From NCBI RefSeq assembly GCF_008831285.2, contig NC_045142.1:17425354-17489353 (forward strand): a stretch of DNA of 64,000 nucleotides, read 5' to 3'. Both the position numbers and the translations under genes were made by a program. Each line of letters starts with the position of its first letter. Position 1 is the stretch's first letter. The notes below the pieces were generated by a model, which did not search any database, was not told the DNA's origin, and saw nothing but the letters and a program-made list of their open reading frames with translations. The stretch is from Nymphaea colorata. Its lineage: Eukaryota; Streptophyta; Magnoliopsida; Nymphaeales; Nymphaeaceae. Positions 12,164-22,263 of the stretch are shown in pieces.

Positions 12164-12329
12164 TTGCCATTAAAGGACCTATATGCTGTGAGAATTTAAA
12201 TTTAAATTTAAATGTAAATTTAAAACTTTTCACAAATATTTTATTAAATATAAGATGAAAATATTGCATAGCTGGTCAGACAGAAGCATGGCAGAAGTCC
12301 GCATCTTCAATTCAATTCTTATGGTGCTA

Positions 12330-12500
12330 GCTATGTTCCTGGTCTATATGCCTGGGTCGCCGCACCAAGTTGATGGTGCAACATTTTCTACATCTTCAAT
12401 TATAAATCCCCTGGCACTATGCTCCTGGTCTATACGTCGTGGATTACGGGACCAAGCTCATAGTGCTCCATTTTCATGTCTAGGCTCTCATGCATAAGGA
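12330..12500 (+). repeat. Imperfect duplication, about 87-bp period
   Basis: CTATGTTCCTGGTCTATATG at about 12331 recurs as CTATGCTCCTGGTCTATACG at about 12418, and each is followed by a related GTCG..CACCAAG / ATTACGGGACCAAG block and a GTGC..CATTTT end. An 80-codon frame covers both, but I see no protein domain. Confidence 0.6.
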
Positions 12501-12509
12501 CAGAATGAC

Positions 12510-13400
12510 TTTGTGGGTTTGCTCTGAATGACAGATGAAATCTATCAACCCAAAGTGGTTTCCCTTGTGTTGCGTTTGCTTCAAAGCGGATCTGAGATCC
12601 CTAGAATCTCAGATCCATGGATTTAAGATCTGATCTCCCTCCCATCGAATCTTAAATCATGGCTTTTAATGTGTAGCATGAATTGAAAAACTAAGGATTT
12701 TTTTAATGCAAGCTTTTAAGTAGAAACTAGAGTCATGAGGATTGTGATGGGTGAACATGAAAACCATTATGTTGCGTATTTAAAAACCAACATGATAGAC
12801 TCATTAGATAGACCAGAAGCATGTGAATTGAATCTAGGTCTTATTCTAATTTGAATCCGTTTTCCCTTGCCTTGGTTACCCCTTTTGCCTTAACCAGATC
12901 CAAATTAACTAATTAGCTGGTGGCTTGATCATTATTGTGTTTTTCATCGTTTGACAAAACAAACAAATAAATAAATGAAAAATATTTGCAGCTGGCGTCA
13001 TTCTATAGATGAGCTTTCAGAATCTTTTTTGAGGAACCAACCGAGATGCCTTTTAGATATTGCCTGTGCGTTTTGTTGCTTCTACGTAACACTCTCTCCG
13101 TCATACACGTCGACCTTGGTTACACATCCTAATATCTAGTCCCTAGATTATATGAATAATAATAATAATAATAGTCATAAGAATTATATTAATAATACTA
13201 TAAAATAAAATAAAATAAACTTTTTTCTTCGTTAAAAGAACACATTTAAAGAAAGATGCTTTGCAAAGCAGTACATCATGTATAGAGAGGGGGATGAGTT
13301 CACCTGCAGTCCCAAAATTGGATTTTTTTCTTTTTTTTTCATTCATACACACTCTCTTTCTCTCTCTTTTTGGATTATAACTATTTTTTAAAGTCTAACG
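12510..13400. other. Intergenic, AT-rich, short microsatellites
   Basis: Contains GATCTGAGATCC/AATCTCAGATCC inverted words near 12590-12620 (possible MITE end), an (AAT)n tract near 13153-13172 and a (TAAAA)n tract near 13198-13220. No gene was recognised on either strand. Confidence 0.55.
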
Positions 13401-14037
13401 ATGGTGACATCATGATAAACCAATCTCAAACTGGAACTGGTTTAACTTATTTAATTCCTTCTATTAATGAAGAAGAAGCCAAGATAATAATGTATGTTTT
13501 AGAAGAAAACTTTGTGGTTATGGACAACTGAAAGTGCGAAGCAGCGCCATATTTGTGCATGAAATTTCATGCATTGGTGTTGGTAGGTACATATACAAAA
13601 AAGAAAAAAAAACTTTTTGTAAGGATAAAAGAGAACATTTCTATTTAAATAATTTCCAAAACTTCCCCATTCCCTACCTTTTTTTTTTTTGGCGTACATG
13701 TGTTGCGTGACCGAACGGCACACGCAGCATCTTCTCTTGTGGATGTTAGAAAGAGAATCAAGCACAAGCTTAAGGGAAGGAGAGGTTGGTTTTCCTCTTC
13801 ATGTCACTTTTCAGCCTTTCTTCATCAATCTTTTCATCAGATCTCCATGTTCATATCATGACCATACGTGACTTTCTACTTTTCTTTTCTTGGTTAGGTT
13901 CCCTTGATTGCGAGTAAGAGAAGGGGGTGGTCCGCTCACTTCAGCAACCAACGGGTGCCCATGAACCCAAACCAATACTCCTGGTAGCTCTGAAAATTGA
14001 ACAAGAGATGTACCCGCCATGTACCACAAAGCCTGCC

Positions 14038-14080
14038 TAGGGATGTCAACAGATTGAATTTGAATCTCATGCATACTTTT
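14038..14080 (+). repeat. TAGGGATGTCAA-family MITE left-end fragment
   Basis: TAGGGATGTCAACAGATTGAATTTGAAT matches the left terminus and subterminal wording of the elements at 11712 and 18779. No matching right end follows, so this is a truncated end. Confidence 0.45.
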
Positions 14081-14169
14081 TACCATGTCAGCTTTTTCAA
14101 GTCACAGCGTCTCTTTCGCAAGAAGAAAACACATTGTAGTGCTAGTGCATGTGTCCGATATTGGAAACC

Positions 14170-14480
14170 CAGATCTAAAATCTGAGGCTGATCTAAAATC
14201 CTTTTTATGCCGAGCTTTATGTTGTGTTTGATAGCTTCAAATCTTAAATCCAAGGCAGCATAAGAAGTGTGTGTTTTGAGAGGTCAGTTGCATCGATTCT
14301 AAATCCATGCTATATTGCTACATGTTAAAAACCAGGTCTCGTCTAAGATCTTTAGTTTGATGAACCATGAAGCTGACAATACATATTTAGCCACATCAGC
14401 AAAAGCAGTCCACATCCGATCTATGGATTTCAAATCCGAAGGAATCAAATGCACCTTGACTAAAACCCTCAAAGAAAGAT
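14170..14480. repeat. Decayed MITE-like sequence with AAATCC/GGATTT words
   Basis: Words such as GATCTAAAATC, CTTAAATCCAAGG and GGATTTCAAATCCGAAGG recur across 300 bp, typical of decayed non-autonomous DNA transposons. I could not fix termini or a target duplication. Confidence 0.35.
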
Positions 14481-14984
14481 TCAGGAATAACCATTCACAA
14501 AGTACATGATGTGGATTTTAGGAAAAAAGGAGGGATGAAAAACCAATCTCAAAATGAAACTGGGTGAAGAAGAACACCAAGAGAAAAGGTACTATAGAAA
14601 AAACTTTGTGGTTATGAACAACTGAATGTGGCCCATTCTGCATGTTATAAATTAGGACCAACCACATGGAAAGCTTTGAAAGGTGCTTTGCCTCTTCAAA
14701 CGTCACTTTAAGCCTTTCTTTATCAACTTTTTCATAAAATGCAGTTGAGTACAAGCATGTGCCAACATGTTCTCATCTTGAACCAGACTTTGCCAATGAT
14801 TAAAAATGCTACTAGGAGATGGCAGAGCTTTGAGGCCTTTTGAGTTTTTTCACTTTTGGTCTCCCTACTTTGGTATGTTCCCATCAGCATGTGCGCAAGC
14901 GAGAGAGCGAACGAACAAGAGAACGAACAAGAGAACAATGGATTGAATATTTGTATTAGTATATAACACCAAGAGTATACTTGT

Positions 14985-15075
14985 GGTCAGTGGTGGAGCC
15001 AGTGACCAACTGGTAGGGCAATTGCCCACACCAGACCTCATAAATTTGCTTATTTCTATATTAATAAGCTGGGTT
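14985..15075 (+). repeat. GTGGTGGAGCCAG...GGCAATTGCCC repeat end
   Basis: The wording CAGTGGTGGAGCCAG with GGGCAATTGCCCACAC shortly after is matched by GTGCCAAGGACGGAGGCAG and GGTAATTGCCTACAC at about 46848-46894, and partly by AGAGGCGGAGCTAGGAATTTTT at 15755. I read these as ends of one dispersed plant repeat family of unknown class. Confidence 0.45.
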
Positions 15076-15079
15076 AAAG

Positions 15080-15980
15080 ATCAGCCTTGGGGCCAAAGGC
15101 AAAGCTAGAAATTTCTAGCTAAGGAGCACTAGTAATAAATTTTAAATTTTTTAAAAGACATCAACATGCAGAAAATGTATTCCAATGTGTCAGTATAAAA
15201 ATAAGTACTTTTTGTGCTTCCGTGTTGTGTTGCGATTACCCACACATTGCTAACACCTGCCTGAGCCTCCACCTTTGCTAGGGTCTGTCAAATATAACCT
15301 TAAATGGTTTAAGTTTTTGAAGGCTTTCCCTCCATCAAAAGAAAAATGAAGCAAATATATAAGTTTGGCATGAAGGATAGCTTTTATTTTAAATATTCAA
15401 CCCATGTAATATATTCAACTGTTGATTTGTTGGAAGTTCTAATTATGTTTTTTGCTTGGGAACTTTAAATCACGGAGACAAGTTTAGTGCTGTTTTCGCT
15501 TTCCTAACCTAACCAAAATAAACTTGGCTGGTGATTTCTCAATAAAGTCCAATGCCAATATCAATGCTTATAATGCATGGATGGATTGATATAACAGCGA
15601 ATCTTGATCTTTCTGTCTAACTTAATTTGAGCAAAACCTGATTAGCAGTATCAATGGCTTTGGATCATGACCTGAAAATTACTTAAACGTTAACAAAACA
15701 ATGTAAGAATGAATGTATATGTTCAACTAGTTTCATTTTAAAGCTAGTTTTCTCCAGAGGCGGAGCTAGGAATTTTTCATTTGAGAGGTTAAACTATAGT
15801 TTCAAAATTTTGATGGAGATTAAAATGTATTTTTTTAAAATTTTATATCGGTTAAATGGTTTTTTTTAAATTACTTTTAAGGGAAAACCATAACCCCTGC
15901 CAGCCTCCCATGACAACACCCCTGGTTTTTCCAATATATTTCTCCCTCTCTTTCTCTCTCGTTCTCACCTACTTTGTTTC
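15080..15980. other. Intergenic, no gene recognised
   Basis: AT-rich, no open frame above noise. It contains a second repeat end of the GGCGGAGCTAGGAATTTTT type at about 15755-15800. Confidence 0.5.
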
Positions 15981-15987
15981 TCCAATT

Positions 15988-16690
15988 TTTTTTTTAATCT
16001 TTTCTACATTAAGTTTGGTTAATTCTACATGAGAAAAGAAACTTTAACTTCAGTCCATTTTTTTTAATCTTTTCTACATTAAGATTGGTTAATTCTACAA
16101 AGAGAAAAGAAACTTTAACTTCAGTCCAATTTTTTAAATCTTTCTACATTAAGATTGGTTAATTCTACAATAGAAAAGAGACTTTAACTTCAGTCCAATT
16201 TTTAAAATATTTTCTACATTAAGATTGGTTAATTCTACATGAGAAAAGAAACTTTAACTTCAGTCCATTTTTTTTAATCTTTTCTACATTAAGATTGGTT
16301 AATTCTACAATAGAAAAGAAACTTTAACTTCAGTCCAATTTTTTTAATCTTTCTACATTAAGATTGGTTAATTCTACAATAGAAAAGAGACTTTAACTTC
16401 AGTCCAATTTTTAAAATATTTTCTACATTAAGATTGGTTAATTCTACATGAGAAAAGAAACTTTAACTTCAGTCCATTTTTTTTAATCTTTTCTACATTA
16501 AGATTGGTTAATTCTACAATAGAAAAGAAACTTTAACTTCAGTCCAATTTTTTTAATCTTTCTACATTAAGATTGGTTAATTCTACAATAGAAAAGAGAC
16601 TTTAACTTCAGTCCAATTTTTTAAATTTTTTCTACATTAAGATTGGTTAATTCTACAAGAGAAAAAGAACTTTAACTTCAGTCCAATTTT
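15988..16690. repeat. Tandem array, 69-70 bp unit x10, with three-unit higher-order period
   Basis: TTTCTACATTAAG starts units at about 16001, 16071, 16141, 16211, 16281, 16350, 16420, 16490, 16559 and 16629. Each unit holds ATTGGTTAATTCTACA, GAAAAGA and CTTTAACTTCAGTCCA. Three variants can be told apart by the middle and end: A (CATGAGAAAAGAAA...CCATTTTTTTTAATCT), B (CAATAGAAAAGAAA...CCAATTTTTTTAATC) and C (CAATAGAAAAGAGA...AAAATAT). Their order is A-B-C, A-B-C, A-B-C', then a final odd unit, so the array grew by copying a trimer of about 209 bp. No coding capacity. Confidence 0.93.
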
Positions 16691-16939
16691 GTGACTGAAT
16701 ATGTGTGTGTTGTATGCATCAATTTTCAGATTTATAAAGTCTAAATTAGGCAATTTAGGTATTGATCGTGGCAAATTCAATCACGAAAGAGAGGCGTTTC
16801 AACGGCAGAGTTTTCGCGTGACCAACTATTCCTCTTCTTTCAACCACAAGTAACATCTTTGGCTTATACGCCTTGTGAATTGATGAATTTAATGCTTGGG
16901 GATCACGCCACCAACATTTTGTCATCTCAATTTTACATG

Positions 16940-17016
16940 TGTGCGCGCGTGTGTGCATACATAAAAGCTGAAATCCTTGGCGCGTGTGTGTATACATAAA
17001 AGCTGAAATCCTTGGG
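16940..17016. repeat. Short direct duplication with GTGTGTG tract
   Basis: GTGTG(T/C)ATACATAAAAGCTGAAATCCTTGG occurs twice in tandem (about 16950-16980 and 16987-17016), followed by an (AT)n tract at 17019-17036. A minus-strand 104-codon frame spans it but has no recognisable domain. Confidence 0.75.
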
Positions 17017-17039
17017 CCATATATATATATATATATAAC

Positions 17040-18775
17040 GTTATTTATTATCTGGAGACAGTTAGTCATGTCGAGAGAAAAACAAAAAAAAACTACAAAC
17101 TAATATTAAATAACAAAAATGTTTATTTATTTATTTTTCTTTTAATTGTTCATCATGTATCGAACAATACTAATTAGATTCGCTGAGTGACTTTAAAAGG
17201 TCACCATTCAATTTTCTTTTATGTATATATATATATATATATAACATAATTGAACGCAACATCCATGTGAACATATCGACCACCCAACTGTAGAATCTAT
17301 CGAGAGAGTCCTTGAAGGTTCATAAATAATTTAAGGTTGGCATGAATGACATTCTCATGTAACCTAGTTTTATTAAAACTCAGTTTTTAAAAACCAAGTT
17401 TTGTAATGATTTTTGAAAACTTAGTTTATGTGTTTGATTGGCACACGCAAAACCTCGCTTTTCGTGAATAACTTAACTGGGTTCAAGTATTTCCCTCTTT
17501 TTTTTTTTAAATCGAAATGCTCATTCTTCAAGAAATTAAAACTATTAAACAAACATAATATTTTGTTTACCAAATTAAGACAACTAGAACAGTTTAAAAA
17601 AATTGTGGAATTTTCATTTTTGAATCAAAATTCCAAACCATGACCCTGTATAGAATTATTAAAATGCCCCTCATGAAACTGGTTTGATGGTGCTTGTCAT
17701 AAGCAGATTGCTTTCTGTGTTATGGCATTAACATGGGAAGACGAGTTTCAACGATGGACTATAAGGCCATTTTTGTAATTTTATATAAGAATATTATCCT
17801 CAACTCATGGGGGGTACATTGGTCATTTAAAGCTCATAGCAGATGGTCACTTCTTAGTGTCGTAACATATAACATGCTACTAGAGCCTATGTCGAAATAT
17901 CAAAATGTTGAGATCTGTTTCTGTCATTACGGTTGAAGGCCATGCCCCTGTAGAAAGTTTCTCCAATTAAGAATGGCATAAGATTTATTATATTATTTTA
18001 TCTTCTGTCTAACTAAGTGGATCCGACAAAGATTTATTTTTCCCTTAGGCCCACAATTTAACCAAAGAAGGTCTCATATTCTTTATTTCATTTTTACGCG
18101 CTTCCAATCAGTGTTGTTTGTTTACACAATGATCGACTGGTCTCGTCTTGGCCTCAAATTCTCGTAGAATTGAAAATGAAGTTTTTACTTTGGGGATGTC
18201 GGACCATGCATTAGTAAATACATCTAATCTCCAAGAAATGTCTTAATTTTTTCAACATTTTGCTTTCAACTAAATACTTAGTCGATACACAATTCCTGTG
18301 CCACCTGTATTAGATTATTTCATATTTTTATTTAAATAACAATTAATAAGTATTGTGTGTACTTAATGTAAAAAAAAAAATTACTTAACATCCAGGTCTC
18401 GATTTACAGCTGAAAACGACTTGAAATTAAATTATATCTTGTTACATTGCTAAAAAAGAATTATAAAGGTTAGAGCTCGAATGTGAAAACACGTGTTTGC
18501 CTTCTCTACCTTCAGTTCAAGTGAATGAGGTCCCCATTGAACCTTTCAATGTCATTTTCAAAAATTTAACTGCGTGCTTGAAATCATTCATTTTTTACTT
18601 TCTACTTTCAAATTTTCAATCCCCAAATGTAGGAACCATTTTATTTTTTCAAATGTCTATGGAATCCCAGGTTAGGCTAAGTCTACAACTTAAATAAGCA
18701 ACGGAGTTTTTTAAGGGACACTTAAAAAAAAAAAGTTTTGTGGAAATTAGTTTAGTAAAAAAAAATGGTTGAAAG
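17040..18775. other. Intergenic, no gene recognised
   Basis: AT-rich DNA with an (AT)n tract at about 17225-17243 and AAAACCAAGTTTT-like words at 17370-17430. Open frames (17428-17643, 17733-17936, 18497-18697) lack any recognisable motif. Confidence 0.5.
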
Positions 18776-18778
18776 GTA

Positions 18779-19106
18779 TAGGGATGTCAATATATCCGAT
18801 TAAGGAATCAAATCTAATTTCGATTTCAGAAATAACATCCCATCATATTCAGATATACATAAATTTTTTATTAGATTTAGATCTTATTTATTTTTAGACA
18901 AATATCTTATATATAAATGCTCTTACATTTTGAAAATTAACAAAATTAAGTTTAAAATTCAGATTCAGATTTGGGTATGAATATAAAAATCAGATTTTGG
19001 ATTTGGATTCAGATATAATTTTTATTTATTCTTATTCAAATCTAAATATATAAATATCCGAAAAATCGAATATGATTAAGACATATCCGATCCGATGACA
19101 TCTTTA
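18779..19106. mobile_element. hAT-like MITE, TAGGGATGTCAAT family (copy 2)
   Basis: Opens TAGGGATGTCAATAT and closes CCGATGACATCTTTA, whose complement is TAAAGATGTCATCGG, so the two ends are inverted with a few mismatches. The interior is AT-rich with GATTCAGATTT / ATCCGA words as in the copy at 11712. The flanks show no convincing 8-bp duplication, so the copy is older or its ends are slightly misplaced. Confidence 0.5.
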
Positions 19107-19204
19107 TCTCGATAACACACTCAAAACAAAGGTTTTTGTTAATAACGTGGGCAGGAGGGGCCGAGGTTATTCAGCCCCATTTCAAAACCAGGTGTTAACA
19201 AAAT

Positions 19205-19400
19205 TGAGTTTCTCTAAAACCCAATTTTGATGTCATCTAAACACTCCAAAAGTGTTGTATTGATGGCAAATCATATGTTTCGGTGACTGAAGAAAGGTTG
19301 CTATCTCAAAACAAATTTTGATGTCACTTAAACAGTCCAAAAATGTTGTATTGATTGCAAACGATATGTTTCCATGAATAATGAGGAAAGGTCGTTTGAC
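19205..19400. repeat. Imperfect tandem duplication, about 93-bp period
   Basis: ATTTTGATGTCATCTAAACACTCCAAAAGTGTTGTATTGATGGCAAA at about 19223 recurs at about 19315 with a few substitutions, and AGAAAGGTTG / AGGAAAGGTCG follows each. No coding content. Confidence 0.7.
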
Positions 19401-19489
19401 ACCATGAACATTCAGTCAAATTTTATGAATTTGGCCCAATGACATGTCACTTCAATTTCAAAAATGATATTGCTTGCCTGATTAGTCTA

Positions 19490-19735
19490 TGTCAGCAAAC
19501 AGATTGGACACTTGGCCTTTTTTGGGTGAGCGAGAGGTGAGGTCCGAAAGTCTCTCCATTCCTCTTACTTCTGAGGCCGTGAGTTGTGTCGGTGTCAGCG
19601 ATAGCAATAATGCACCATTCAACTTGGATGTTGCGCCCTACCATCTTAAGACACATAAACATAGCAGATACAGGAATCGAACTAGAGACATGCCTTTATG
19701 CGGACCCTAGCTCAACCAACTTTGTTATGCCCCTT
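19490..19735 (-). mobile_element. tRNA-derived SINE (candidate)
   Basis: On the minus strand a head near 19735 reads GGGGCATAACAAAGTTGGTTGAGC (A-box-like region at 19727-19710). About 30 bp further on comes AGTTCGATTCC (19683-19673), a match to the RNA polymerase III B box GGTTCGANTCC. The A-to-B spacing is that of a tRNA-derived promoter, but the sequence does not fold as a functional tRNA. The body then runs to about 19490 without coding. The SINE family is not identified, and I found no clear target duplication. Confidence 0.5.
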
Positions 19736-19739
19736 CGTA

Positions 19740-20440
19740 TTCAAGTTAATACATAGGCTAAATAATCAAATCCCTTTAATATAAAAAAAAAAACAAAGAA
19801 AAAATGATACCTCTTCCAACCAAAAGGTTGAAAATAAAACAGAGAATCCACACAGCCATATAACAGCGTAAAGCATTGAAGCATCCACCATTTACCTTGC
19901 AATTTAGTCGACCCCTGTTTGGTGATTTTTTCATCGTTTTGCTTGTAAATAAAATTGCTTTAAAAAATCTCTTTTAAAAACTTAGTGTTAAAAAAAAAAT
20001 CCAAGGAGGATACGGGAATTCCTAAAATTCAATGTAAAATACCAATTTCATGAAAAAATCTCTTCACATTTTATTTTTAACACGAAATGCATGTTATTTA
20101 TGCTTTTCCCAGCTAAGATGGATGTTTACCCCACATATGACTCAGTACATAGCATGATTAATTAATTAACGGTTTAATATATATATATATATATATGTAC
20201 AAATTTATGGATATATATGGCCTAAGAATATATAATACATGGTCAATATAACAATAATATGCCATTTTAACTTAAGTACCACACACCACCATTTAAAACT
20301 AGGCATATAAATTATTTTTCATGCAGTCTTAAGACACCCAACTACGTTATACCCCTTAAGGCATTCAATAACACTAACCAGATTCTTCCATTTTGGCAAG
20401 GGCTTTATGCAAAATTTTCATTATAATCCAGACGCTACCA
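19740..20440. other. Intergenic, no gene recognised
   Basis: AT-rich with a poly(A) run near 19782 and an (AT)n tract at about 20178-20196. No open frame of note. Confidence 0.5.
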
Positions 20441-20454
20441 CATTATTGTTCAGT

Positions 20455-20905
20455 TTTCAATTGCTATTGCCTGCAAAGGAAGGGATAATCTCTCCCAGTA
20501 TACTTGTATCAGAATTGCCATTGTTTGTATTGTTCTCTTTTAGATCGTGTTGAAGGCTATGAACCCTATCGCCCTCCTTCACTATCTTGGGCATTACAAT
20601 CGTCCCAAATTGATGACGATGGTTCATCTCATTGTGGTTGGATTTGGTGCAGCCCACGGTAGGTCTTCCAGGAAAGAGCATAACAGATGCCCAAGTGCCC
20701 ATTTACACCGCCGGTGCCGACGTTGGTGGCCGGGCTCTTGGTGCTGAAACGAAAGGAAGAGAGCCACAAAGACAGGCCTAGGTCATCATTGTAATTTGGG
20801 AGCGTGGCCCTGAGGCGTGAAGGAGACGTTCAGCGATGGTGGTCGAGGTAATTCGACCAAAGGTGGTTCTGGTTTCTTCTGCAGGACGTCAGGACTCAGG
20901 ACTGC
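20455..20905 (-). other. Unrecognised coding-like stretch, possible gene remnant
   Basis: On the minus strand, frames with coding-like composition and raised GC run from about 20905 to 20457. One part near 20905-20800 is Pro-rich (KKPEPPLVELPRPPSLNV). Another near 20800-20640 reads NYNDDLGLSLWLSSFRFSTK. An 81-codon frame at 20702-20457 begins MGTWASVMLFPGRP and ends in an Asn-rich tail. They are in different frames and separated by stops. I do not recognise the family. It lies about 700 bp upstream of the phytyl ester synthase promoter on the opposite strand. It could be a broken gene or chance. Confidence 0.25.
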
Positions 20906-20909
20906 AAAT

Positions 20910-21600
20910 TGTCCAATAAATCCAAGCGATGGGACACCCCGATTTGAGTATCCGTTTTTTTATTCTTGAATATCATATTGGTTTGACATGTGTAATGTTG
21001 TTTATTATTTATGCATGGACCATTGGAAATGATACAAGTTGGCTTCAACATATATTTGTATATATGTGTTAGGTGGTATGTTTACTATTTCCCATAGTTT
21101 TTTTCATCACATTTGCAGTTAAGAAAATAGTAATCTATCAATATTAATGCATATCTTCATCCGTATTTGTCCTCTTAAAAGGCTTTTCCAAATGGCTAAA
21201 GGAATTTTGGTTGGTCCTGACATCTGAGTCTCTGACGCCGTTGTCCCTGTGATCTGTACCCCATGGTAGGGGCTTTAGGTAGCCAAGCAAAAGCATTTAC
21301 TCCATGTAAAGGAGCTGCCTCGTCTGAAATCTGAAAAGTGTTTTAGCCAGGGAATGAGCTGGTGGCTGTAAATGAGACAGCGAAATGAAACCCAATTTCT
21401 GTAAGAAAGAAAATTAGTTTAAGAGGGTGCTCGCACAAGACAAACGAGCATCCTCCACATCATCACCCTTTTTCTGAACAGCAGCTCTTGTCCTGTCACG
21501 AGCACTAACTGCTCTTTCCGCACAAGTCAGTTTAATGGTATGCAGCAAATTTGCATTAAGAAAGGGAAATATGTGGGCTCTCCCGATTTGCGCCGTGCTT
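20910..21600. other. Upstream region of the phytyl ester synthase gene
   Basis: No open frame of note on either strand. Probably holds distal promoter sequence for the plus-strand gene that follows. Pyrimidine-rich and AT-rich stretches are present, but I can name no specific regulatory site. Confidence 0.4.
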
Positions 21601-21604
21601 TTGG

Positions 21605-21612
21605 TATAAAAT
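21605..21612 (+). promoter_or_regulatory. Possible TATA box of phytyl ester synthase
   Basis: TATAAAAT at 21605-21612 lies about 640 bp before the ATG at 22253. If used, transcription would start near 21635 and the leader would be long. Plant plastid-protein genes often have a leader intron, which would fit. This is a motif match only. Confidence 0.35.
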
Positions 21613-21960
21613 TTTGTGGGGATGGACAGTGACTCGATGTATCCTTCAATGGCCGGTGTTCTCTCTGAGCAACATTTTAGATTCAGAAATTGCCTTTCTT
21701 TCTTAGATGGTCCTTGACGTGTCTGCGATTTGATGCATTTTTATAACCTCCCGGCTTTCTGGGGGCTTCACTTTGGTGCCCAAGGAAGCAAAGCGTACGC
21801 TACTTTGTCTGCTTGCATGTGCAGTTGAGTCGTGTTTGCTTTAGGATCAGTCTCGCGGGGTTCATCCCAACTGATAATGTGAAGCAGCCAAGTGGTGGAA
21901 CTTCATTTGCTGTTTTGCAGACTGGCGTTTCCTAGTCCTGTCTGAAGGTGGTTAGGGTGT

Positions 21961-22263
21961 TTGGTTTGGTCGCCTGTGTTGGTTGTACGGGTGTTCCGTT
22001 GCCTAGCAAGTGAAGGATTTCTTTCTTTCGCTCCCTATCTTGGTATTTATTTGTCAATCTGTGTTACTTGTAAAACTCAGAAGGAAAACAAAGTAAACAG
22101 AGGCTCTGTGTTGCTGTATTCTGTGAAAAGCTTGAACCGGTATTCTTTGGAATTGATATACTTGATCAGTTGTTCTGCCAAAGCGGTGGATATTGTTGGT
22201 AGCTTGGCTGTATTGGATTTGATCTTGAAGGGATCCTGTTGTAACAGAACCAATGTCAACTAG
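21961..22263 (+). other. Upstream open frame overlapping the PES start
   Basis: A 100-codon frame begins at 21961 and ends at 22263, running 11 nt past the PES ATG in another frame. It has no recognisable domain. If the leader is not spliced it would act as an inhibitory upstream ORF; a leader intron would remove it. The PES start at 22253 is kept because it opens a transit-peptide-like N-terminus and I saw no better in-frame start. Confidence 0.35.

Larger units (their letters stand above)
13412..14745. repeat. Imperfect segmental duplication, copies about 1.1 kb apart
   Basis: A block at about 13412-13545 (ATGATAAACCAATCTCAAA...AAAACTTTGTGGTTATGGACAACTG) is repeated at about 14534-14632 with the same order of words. 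The TCACTTTTCAGCCTTTCTTCATCAA stretch near 13803 recurs near 14703 (TCACTTTAAGCCTTTCTTTATCAA). The first copy has extra sequence between the two blocks. Neither copy holds a convincing gene. A minus-strand frame at 14086-13856 (WVHGHPLVAEVSG) is open but unrecognised. Confidence 0.6.

Noticed and set aside
19489-19710. A 73-codon plus-strand frame ending RNRTRDMPLCGP
   Set aside because: Its end overlaps the inverted B box of the SINE candidate; such protein-like ends are typical of translated SINE heads.
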